From assembly GCA_905221605.1 (NCBI GenBank), contig CAJNDS010002753.1, positions 182,001 through 246,000 of the forward strand: a stretch of DNA of 64,000 nt, written 5' to 3'. The position numbers and the translations under genes are program-made. This DNA comes from Symbiodinium natans (Eukaryota; Sar; Dinophyceae; Suessiales; Symbiodiniaceae). The notes below the pieces were generated by a model that was not told the DNA's origin, ran no database searches, and saw only the letters and a program-made list of their open reading frames with translations. Below, piece by piece: positions 56,660-64,000 of the stretch; position 1 is the first letter of the stretch, and every line of letters begins with the position of its first letter.

Positions 56660-56730
56660 CGTGCTGCTGCTGCTCCTCCTCCGCCTCCTCCTCCTCCTCC
56701 TCCTGCTCCTGCTGCACCTACTGCTGCTAC
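56106..56730. repeat. Compound trinucleotide microsatellite
   Basis: Blocks of ACG/ACT, then TCC, TAC and TCC/TGC repeats, separated by a unique 100-base piece (56240-56350). All homopolymeric frames here are artefacts. Confidence 0.95.
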
Positions 56731-56984
56731 ACCATTAGTGCTACTTTGCTTTACCATTACTGTTACTAAGACTCATTAGTCACATCATTATTGTTTTTGC
56801 TTTGGTATAGTGGTATGTGTGACGTTTTTTGATGGTCATTACCAGTTCGATTGTCATTGTCCCTACCGTTTCTTCATGTGGGTGCGGGACCCCCCCCCCC
56901 CCCCCCCCCCCCCCTCACATATACCCCCCAAAAGCTAGAATCCAAAAAGGGACCCGAAAGTTCGGAAAGCCCCATTTCCCCACG

Positions 56985-57110
56985 CGGAGGGGCCCTATAC
57001 TTCTGTCTAGAGTATTCTAGAGCTGTATGGGCCCTGAATTGGGGTATAAGCATCCTAACTTTTGAGTCCGTTAACTATTGTTAGTATGGAAAGGGGCGGG
57101 GCCCCTCCAA
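56985..57110. mobile_element. Small inverted-repeat element, family E
   Basis: GCGGAGGGGCCCTATACTTC at the left; GGAAAGGGGCGGGGCCCCTC at the right. A CCCTAAA array follows (57135-57200). Confidence 0.65.
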
Positions 57111-57208
57111 GCCAGCGGTGAGTACAGAAGCCCGTAAACCCTAAACCCTAAACCCTAAACCCTAAACCCTAAACCCTAAACCCTAAACCTTAAACCCTAA
57201 CATTTCAG

Positions 57209-57275
57209 CAAAATCCCGAGGCAGCCAGGCGCCGCGCAGGCGTCCACAGCAACAGTACGGCTGCCGCGCTTTGTC
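57209..57275 (+). CDS. Candidate exon
   Basis: Acceptor ACATTTCAG; reads QNPEAARRRAGVHSNSTAAA, LC. It directly follows a CCCTAAA array. Confidence 0.35.
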
Positions 57276-57427
57276 TCCGGTTTGGGGTTCAAGGTTCTAG
57301 GGGTGCTAGGGATTTAGGGGTTTAGTGGTTTCGGCTTAGGGTTTAGGCTTTATGTTGTTGGGTTTTTGCGTTGAGGGGGTTTTGGGTTAGCTGCTAGAAT
57401 TTCAAGCTCTTGCCTTTCTAACCCAGA

Positions 57428-57490
57428 AGCATGCTAGGCACGGCAACGCAAGCATAAGCAACTTGATGCAGCTGGCGTCGAGCGCACAGT
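57428..57490 (+). CDS. Candidate exon
   Basis: Acceptor CTAACCCAG; reads KHARHGNASISNLMQLASSA, Q; GT donor (CACAGT|GTGTTT region). Could precede the exon at 58594. Confidence 0.4.
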
Positions 57491-57539
57491 GTGTTTAGGG
57501 TTTAAGGCCCTCCCCCCCCCCCCCAAAGAGTTCATTTGG

Positions 57540-58341
57540 TCACCACTCTAGCTGAGCCCTTCGCTTTGGCCAGGCGCCTGTTTTCGGAGGAGGGCCCACG
57601 CCCTCGCCCCGGGCAGACTTGCTGGTGGTGGCTTCGGAACCCTCAGCACTAAACCCGAAGCCCTTACCCCGGCCTGAAACCCTAATCAAACCGCAAACCC
57701 TGAGCCCCGGAAATCTTAAGAAGCCCCACCACCCCCGGGTTTGGTGCTGCATCCGGCTGCCTGAGGTCTAGGGTTTAGGGTTTAGAGATGCCTACACCGA
57801 GTCCTTCGCCTGCTATGTGTTGTTCTTGAAAGGGGGGGAGGGAGGGCCCCCCAAGGAAAGCTACGCAGGTTTTGGCTCACCTAAAAGTTGAAACGAAGAC
57901 TTGGATCAAGATGTGGGAAGGGCTCTACAAAGCCTAGACCGAAAATTGGAATTCCTACGCGATGCCTTGCAAAGCTCAGTGCCACAACCCTCTAGTTGCA
58001 TTGTTACAGGGGTCGGAATTATTCTAGTTTCCCTTATGGTCCCTGTATGATTATGCTAGACCAACCCCCAAAACCTTAAACACTAAACCCTAAACCCTAA
58101 GCCTTACCCCTAAACCGTTATTCAGGATATTTCGGCCCCGAAAGTAAGGCTTCTGGCCCCTTTGCTCTTGTTTGTCTTTCGTTTTGGCTGGGCAGTGAAA
58201 GTGTTCTTTTGCACTCTCAGCACTCATATTTGCTTCGGAATCCTCCACAGAAAATGCACGGATAATAATGATCCCTATATTGCCCTTATAAGGAAGAGTC
58301 TTTCTCAGTGTTAGGGCGGGGGGGGGGGGGTTCCCAAGCAA
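57540..58341 (-). repeat. Two related minus-strand coding-like fragments
   Basis: The minus frame at 57560-57660 reads FSAEGSEATTSKSARGEGVG, PPPKTG. The minus frame at 58140-58255 reads FSVEDSEANMSAESAKEHFH, CPAKTK. The shared pattern F-S-x-E-x-S-E-A and P-x-K-T suggests two diverged copies of one dispersed coding repeat. Confidence 0.4.
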
Positions 58342-58593
58342 CTAGGAGTAGACGACCGGACAGCCCCGTGCTGGTACAACTGGCCGTGTTGATGACATGT
58401 GGGGTGGTCACCCTAAACCTTAAACCCTAAACCCTAAACCCTAAACCCTGAACCCTGAACCCCGAACCCTGAACCCTGAACCGTCACAAGGGCTTAAGAC
58501 CATAGGACGAAGGACCGTCTCCACATGCTTTGCTTTCGGCCACCTGCTGGCTTCCATCGGTCATGTTGATGGATGGGCGGTGGGGTGTCATAG

Positions 58594-61127
58594 GGGAGCT
58601 TGAAGTGCAGAACGAAGCAAACAGTGCAACAGAAGGTGCTAGCAGGAAGGTGAACAAAGCAGGAAAGGCCCAAGCGCACAAATTAGAAAATTCAAAACAA
58701 GCCGTGACTGCGGATGAAGACAATGATGAAAATGGACGAAAGTGACGTCTTTGACGTCTTCTGGATGTTTTATGCACGCCTGTCAGACCACAGAGCTCTG
58801 CAAAGCGCATAGCTCCCAGAATCCCCCAGCCTCCCAATAAAACCCCAGACCCTGCTGAGTGTATACCTTCAGGCTCCAATGGAGTTCCGTTTTGGGTCGC
58901 GGGAAGAGGGGCTTAGGGCTAGGGTTTAGGGTTTAGGGTTTAGGGTTTAGGGTTTAGGGTTTAGGGTTCAGGGTTCAGGGTTTAGGGTTTAGGGTTTAGG
59001 GTTTAGGGTTTAGGGTTTAGGTTTTAGGGTTTAGGGCTTAGGGCTTAGGGTTTAGGGTTTAGGGTTTAGGGCTAGGGCTTATTTTTTAGGGCTCCACAGC
59101 GCCAAGGACCGAGTCTATGGCTCCAAGCAGGGCGCCGTCACCGGTTCGCCAGGGCCCGTAGCGAGGACGTACTACATGGGCCTTAATTACGAGGGTTTAG
59201 GGTTTAGAGTTTAGGGTTTCGGGTTTAGGGGTTTAGGGTTGAGGGTTTAGGGTTGAGGGTGTAGGGTTTAGGATACTGGGATAGGGTTTTGGGGGATATT
59301 ATAGCATAAGTTTATAGGGACCAGAGGGGAATAGTAGTAGTAAATTTCCGATCCTATATTACCCAAGGCCGCTTTCGGGTTTGTTTACACACAACTTGGG
59401 AAAGTCATAATGACATCACACACAATCGTTATGTCATTTTGTCTTTAGGGTTTGGGTTTCGGGGTGTTCGTGGTCTAAGGTCGAAGGTTTATGAGTTAAG
59501 CTTTTGGGGGCTTAAGGGTTTAGGGTTTAGGGTTTAGGGGCTCAAGGGTTTTTTATATTGGGTATACTATCGAGCTTTCTGGTGCTTTCCTCTGACATCT
59601 TTGCCTTTGACAACGGTGGCACGTAGTCAGAATACCCTAAACCCTAGACCCGCTGCTATGTAGTCAGAAATTCGGTTTTCAGGCCCACTGTCCTCGTGCT
59701 TCTTTGTGCAGCTGTGCATTGCGGTTCCTGCGGGAATACAGCTGCAATAGTCCAAAGGCTGTTGAGAATAGAAACAGGCAGCATCAAGACTGCGAAGGAA
59801 GAGCTTCGACCGTTCTCACCCTCGCACCGGGAGGGGTGGGGGAATGTGCAAGGTATGCGAAATTCGCAGAGCTCCCACTCTCCCAACACTTCCATTTCTC
59901 AAGCTTACTGGTTCTCGGCGCCGAAGTTAAGGTCGCCCCCAAAGGCACCCCTAGGTTCCTACTTCCTTGAACTCCCCTAGCCCTAAACCCTAAACCCTAA
60001 ACCCCAAACCCCCAAACTCGAAGAACCAGTAGGCAATCGGCCCTCGCACGGCTTCTGAACAAGTGAATTCGATCAGCTGCCTGGACTGGAAAATTGAACA
60101 CGTGAAGATTCGTAGGGTCACCTTAACGAAGAGAAGAAGGAGTGTCCTCATAAAAGGGTCTACGGTTTATGTGGTTGGCTGCGCTGTATATATATTATAT
60201 ACATATATATAATCCTCAAAATCTAAATACTGTATATAAATAATCATCAAACCCTAAATCCTATTCCCTAATAGGCGCCAAGCCCATAAGGGACCCAAGC
60301 TTGTAGCAACCGTCACATTGGGCAACTATGGGTTTGTTTTTGGCATGGCAGCTTTTGGTCGTTTGGGGTTTGGGTTTCCTGTTTAGTTAGGTTTTCTTCT
60401 AGACATGCACTTCATTTCCCGACTGGCTAGCTTAGTTGTGTTTTTCTTCTGGGCTTTTTTGCCGCTACGGTTCGGGGTTGAGGGGTGCTGTATTCCCCCC
60501 CAAGCTCCCAGCTTCAAGCCATGAGCCCTGAACCCTAAAACCCTAAACCCTACACCTCAGGATTAGCTCTGAGATTCCAAACTGGAAGCCGTCAGAGCTC
60601 TGCTCACCGAATTCCGAAACTGCGCCCTAAACCCTAAACGCTAAACCCTAAACCCTAACCCCTAAACCCTAAACCCTAAAACCCACCCCCCCCCCCCCCC
60701 CCCCCCCGCCCAAATCCTGAAGCCAAACGGCTGCCTTGAAGACTCAACCTGTGGTTTTAGGGGCTAGCAAACTCGAAACCCTAGGTTACCATTTGGGTTT
60801 AGGGTTTAGGGTTTAGGGGTTTAGGGTTTAGGGTTTAGGGTTTAGGGTTTAGGGTTTAGGGTTTAGGGTTTACGGATTTATATAGGGTTTAGGGCTCCTA
60901 AGCTGGAGCAATCCTTCTGCAGCCGGCTCCGGATTGCGGGGAAGATCTCGGCCCCCTGCGCCGAGCGAGGCTTCTGTTAGGGTTTAGGGGGTTGGGTCTA
61001 CAGGGTTCAGGGTTTAGGGTTTAGGGTTTAGGGTTTAGGGCTTAGGGTTCAGACTTCCTGGGGCCCTTCAGGGAGTGTCAGAGGTTGTGGATGGGTCCCA
61101 GAAACGCCCCAGAAACGCACAGCCTAA
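58594..61127 (+). CDS. Unidentified gene, 3' part (six exons joined)
   Basis: Exons 58594-58734, 59090-59194, 59712-59847, 60561-60621, 60903-60969 and 61072-61127 join in phase with donors GA, GT, GC, GC and GC. Pieces: ELEVQNEANSATEGASRKVN and a Lys/Asp-rich stretch; LHSAKDRVYGSKQGAVTGSP then GPVARTYYMGLNYE; VHCGSCGNTAAIVQRLLRIE; ISSEIPNWKPSELCSPNSET; LEQSFCSRLRIAGKISAPCA; and terminal SVRGCGWVPETPQKRTA with stop TAA. TTTAGGG or CCCTAAA arrays sit in the introns. Exons 2, 4 and 5 are the best supported; the third exon is open in two frames. No family recognised. Confidence 0.45.
58916..59080. repeat. TTTAGGG array
   Basis: About 20 units with TTCAGGG and CTTAGGG variants, ending ten bases before the exon at 59090. 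Confidence 0.95.
59850..60560. other. Presumed intron; nothing certain
   Basis: CCCTAAA text at 59980-60010, a TA-rich patch at 60186-60215 and an open plus frame at 60064-60180 (SISCLDWKIEHVKIRRVTLT) that could be an additional exon. Confidence 0.35.
60795..60872. repeat. TTTAGGG array
   Basis: About ten units ending 30 bases before the exon at 60903. Confidence 0.95.
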
Positions 61128-61144
61128 ACCCGAAAACCTAAGCC

Positions 61145-61370
61145 TGAATTCCTGAACCCTAAACCCTGAACCCTTAACCCTTAACCCTTAAACCCTAAAC
61201 CGTAAACCCTAAACCCTAAACCCTAAACCCTAAACCCTAAACCCTAAACCCTAAACCCTAAACCCTAAACCCTAAACCCTAAGCCCTAAGCCCTAAGCCT
61301 TAAGCCCTAAGCCCTAAGCCCTAAGCCCTAAGCCCTAAACCCTCAACCCTCAACCCTCAACCCTAAGCCC
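61145..61370. repeat. CCCTAAA array with CCCTAAG and CCCTCAA blocks
   Basis: About 11 perfect CCCTAAA units, then about ten CCCTAAG units, then CCCTCAA units: three variants each in its own block. Confidence 0.95.
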
Positions 61371-61569
61371 TAGCTGGGCCTTGTGACCGGGTACACCCGC
61401 CCCCCACCCCTCACCCTGCTCTTTTTTAAGGGGTTTAGGATGTAGGGGCTCTGGCTTTATTAACGCTCTTGGAGCTTTAGGATTAGAAGATTTTGGAGTT
61501 TTAGGAGTAGAAATAAGTCGTTTGCCCAAACCACACAACAAAACTCAACCCTACCAAAGTCTCTCCAAA

Positions 61570-61638
61570 ACCTTCGCAGAATAGGGTTCGCAACCCTGCG
61601 TGGAAAGTAAGGCCAGGTACTGGATCAGATGCGCCAGA
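61570..61638 (+). CDS. Candidate terminal exon
   Basis: Acceptor CCTTCGCAG; reads NRVRNPAWKVRPGTGSDAPE, TL then TAG. Confidence 0.3.
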
Positions 61639-61754
61639 GACTTTGTAGGACATTCTATCTTCCATCTTCCAGCTAGTTTCCTCCTGAACCTTTCACCCTA
61701 ACCCCTGGCCCCTGGATACCAGGAAGCAAGGAGGACGCTTTAATGGCAACCCCT

Positions 61755-62062
61755 ACTTCAAGCTGCCTTTATTTTTCCGTATGGAACCCCAAACTTTGAA
61801 CCCTAAACCATGGTGTATGTCGCTCTGACTGGAGGTTTCATGACTGGGGCACCAGAGGCTGACCTCTCTCAAACAGGGCTTATGGGACTTGGGGTTTAGG
61901 GTTTAGGGACTTCAAGCTGCCTTGATTTTTTCCGTATGGAACCCCAAACCCTGAACCCTAAACCATGGTGTATGTCGCTCTGACTGGAGGTTTCATGACT
62001 GGGGCACCAGCTGACCTCTCTCAAACAGGGCTTATGGGACTTGGGGGTTAGGGTTTAGGGTT
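61755..62062. repeat. 154-bp tandem duplication
   Basis: Copy 1 61755-61908, copy 2 61909-62062. The unit starts ACTTCAAGCTGCCTTTATTT and ends in a short TTTAGGG array. Copies differ by a few bases and a 3-base gap near CACCAG. Confidence 0.93.
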
Positions 62063-62141
62063 TAGGGTTTCAGGCAGGCAAACTCTATACCCCAAAACTG
62101 AAACCTTTACAGCTTTGTTTTACAGCTTTGTTTCCCGCAGC

Positions 62142-62190
62142 TGCGCCCCCAGCTGCTGCAACTCCTCATCATATGTGACGTCTGAAATGA
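62142..62190 (+). CDS. Candidate terminal exon
   Basis: Acceptor TTTCCCGCAG; reads LRPQLLQLLIICDV then TGA. A second frame (62115-62315) is open and longer. Confidence 0.25.
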
Positions 62191-62547
62191 CCCTGTACCT
62201 AGACCTTTTAGAGGTTAACTTTTGTACTGTATGGAGATCTGCTATTCCCCCCAAAGGTTGGCAGCCGAATGAGAATCAAGAGTTGACGCAGCGAAGACGC
62301 TCAACGTACGGTTAAGTCTTTTCCGCCTCCCGGCAAGGTGCGGCTATGAGTTGCCGAATTTCTTGGAGACACCACTTTGAAAGGCTACAAGAATGAATAT
62401 GTTGCGCACATCTACGTCAAAACACAGCAAACCTGAGAGCCCCTTGAGGTGCTTCCAGAGCTCTGGTTTTGGTTCAGGCGCTTTAGGGGTTTAATGTCCT
62501 GCAACTGGGTCTGCTTATAGAACTTGAAACAACATTTCAGCGAACGG

Positions 62548-62618
62548 CCCGCCTACTCATTGCCTACTAAGAATTTACGGTGGCCCCGCCTACTCATTGC
62601 CTACTAAGAATTTACGGT
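62548..62618. repeat. 37-bp direct repeat (two copies)
   Basis: CCCGCCTACTCATTGCCTAC, TAAGAATTTACGGT at 62548-62581 and again at 62585-62618, identical. Confidence 0.95.
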
Positions 62619-62729
62619 TAGGGGTTGTGGACTGTAAGTGTCTCTGAGCTCTAAGCTTCAAGCCCTCTGAATTCGACTCGCAACCCTAGGTACTGTAATT
62701 TACCTACTCTCCGCCTCATTCGTGCATCC

Positions 62730-62853
62730 TACTTGGAGGTTCAGGGCACTTATAGCCCGAATGGGCATTGTGCTTATATGCCCCCTAAGTCCCCTAAGTA
62801 GGTTATAAGTAGGCTTATATCTGTGGTTATAAGTACCCATGAACCTCCAAGTA
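62730..62853. mobile_element. Small inverted-repeat element, family A
   Basis: TACTTGGAGGTTCAGGGCAC at the left; GTACCCATGAACCTCCAAGT then A at the right. Confidence 0.87.
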
Positions 62854-63364
62854 CAGTCCCTGAACCCTCAAAAGCCCTAACAGCGCCAAAAGCCCTAAGC
62901 CCTACAGGCCACATGTCTGCGACCATGCAGCGGTCACGTCTATCATCACGTTTTGGAAGGCCAGGGTGGTCCTAGGGTTTCGGGTTTAGGGTTCAGGGTT
63001 TAGGGTTTAGGGTGCAGTGTAGAGTTGTGGGATTAGGTTCAGGGTTTCGGGATTTGGGGTTGCAGGGTCAAGGGTGCTTACGAGGGTGCGGGTTGTGGTT
63101 TAGGACGTGGGCCTAGTACTTCGCCCTACACGAAAACCCCGAGTCCGAAAAGCTAGACTTCTTTTTACTTCTTTCTGTCCCCATCATCAATGCTTGCACA
63201 TACATATTGTTGCATATATGTATATACATACGTAAAACAAGAGGATAGGTGGATGGTGTAGGACATCAGCAGCTGCCACCCATGGCCCGTGCAGGGACAT
63301 GTTTGGGGGTTTTCGGATTGTAGTTCGTAGCGCAGCAGCCAAGCTTGTATATCCCAAACCACCA

Positions 63365-63445
63365 TGCTAGGGCACTTAAAGGGGGCTTATAAGTGGGTTA
63401 TAAGTGCAGTTGTAACTGGGTTAAAAGTACCATGAACCTCCAAGC
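63365..63445. mobile_element. Family A element, right half
   Basis: GGGCACTTAAAGGGGGCTTA at the left through AAGTACCATGAACCTCCAAG at the right; the left terminus is missing. Confidence 0.65.
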
Positions 63446-63760
63446 AAACCTCCTAACCTCAAACCACATACGGCTATTGCCTAGCAGCTGCCACGCAGAT
63501 ACCGGGCCCTCCGAGGGAGTTTAGGGTTTAGAGTTTAGGGAATTTGCACAGTCATGCTGAGATTAGAGTGTGACACGTGCCACAGCTGTCGTAGTTCAAC
63601 CTTCAGCAGCCGCCTGAAAATCCTCCAGAACCTGAAGACCTGAATCATTTCAACTCAACATCCTAAATCACGATAGCCTGACACCCGCCAAAACCCTCAA
63701 CCCTATACCTGTAAACCCTCCAGCACAGCCCTAAACCCCAAACCGTGAAGCAAGTTGCAG

Positions 63761-63829
63761 AGGTGGGCGCTCCTCTGCACTGCTGTAACTCTAGGCGGGC
63801 CGGCGCTCCTTGCAAAGAAGATGGATTAG
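63761..63829 (+). CDS. Candidate terminal exon, hydrophobic
   Basis: Acceptor CAAGTTGCAG; reads RWALLCTAVTLGGPALLAKK, MD then TAG, followed at once by TTTAGGG. Possible membrane segment. A similar candidate (FNLQQPPENPPEPEDLNHFN after GTCGTAG) lies at about 63596-63667. Confidence 0.3.
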   Translation, partial: RWALLCTAVTLGGPALLAKKMD

Positions 63830-64000
63830 GGTTTAGGGTTTAGGGTTTAGGGTTGCGGGTTGCAGGTCACAGGTTTAAGGTTACAGGTTCGGGTTATGAG
63901 CTCAGCGTTTGGGGTCTCGTGGCTGGGGTCTCGGGGCTTGTTGTTTTTCGTTTTGGCCCTGACAATTGAGTCGAGCAGCATGTCTGCTGCCGTAGCCATC

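Noticed and set aside
56070-56779. 227-codon and other homopolymer frames
   Set aside because: Compound trinucleotide microsatellite.
57850-57880. TTTTGGCTCA as a dinoflagellate spliced-leader relic
   Set aside because: Only ten bases resemble the leader core and the flanks do not match.

Overview
The window looks like nuclear DNA of a dinoflagellate, probably in the Suessiales/Symbiodiniaceae range. The evidence is plant-type telomere repeats (TTTAGGG/CCCTAAA) scattered in both orientations over the whole 64 kb; short exons in very long repeat-rich introns; introns that mostly start with GC or GA instead of GT and end AG|G; many small palindromic non-autonomous elements; and two minus-strand reading frames (1-660 and 1233-2690) that resemble, from memory, protein families repeated many times in Symbiodiniaceae genomes. 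No bacterial genes, rRNA, tRNA or CRISPR array was seen. Few genes appear as long ORFs, because exons are usually under 130 bases.

Layout. 1-3.3 kb: a minus-strand ORF pair of a probable mobile or multicopy family. 3.5-6.3 kb: a trinucleotide microsatellite, a ~70-bp minisatellite, a ~41-bp repeat with palindromic cores, and telomere-like DNA. 6.3-9.3 kb: GC-rich islands with candidate coding frames on both strands. 9.3-12.2 kb: mostly repeats. 12.2-21.5 kb: a plus-strand gene with Trp-rich helical and coiled-coil sequence resembling Sfi1-type repeats; six of its exons join with consistent phase, and one of its introns is bounded by a perfect 13-bp direct repeat, like a recent transposon-derived intron (introner). 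21.5-39.2 kb: isolated candidate exons and 3' ends of several unidentified plus-strand genes, including phase-consistent chains at 35.3-36.3 kb and 37.1-39.1 kb. 39.6-41.1 kb: a tandem segmental duplication. 41.1-54.1 kb: a 17-exon gene that I reconstructed and identify as IFT46, a core subunit of the intraflagellar transport B complex. 54.8-56.8 kb: microsatellites. 58.6-61.1 kb: the 3' part of an unidentified plus-strand gene. 61.1-64 kb: repeats, a 154-bp tandem duplication and further candidate exons.

From about 12 kb nearly all credible genes lie on the plus strand, as in the unidirectional gene clusters known in dinoflagellates. The strongest results are the IFT46 gene model (360 residues, all phases consistent, telomere-like repeats in all 16 introns, donors 11 GC / 3 GA / 2 GT), the introner-like intron at 19.4-19.7 kb, and at least eight families of small inverted-repeat elements. 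Identification of the other genes would need a protein or domain search, which I could not run.
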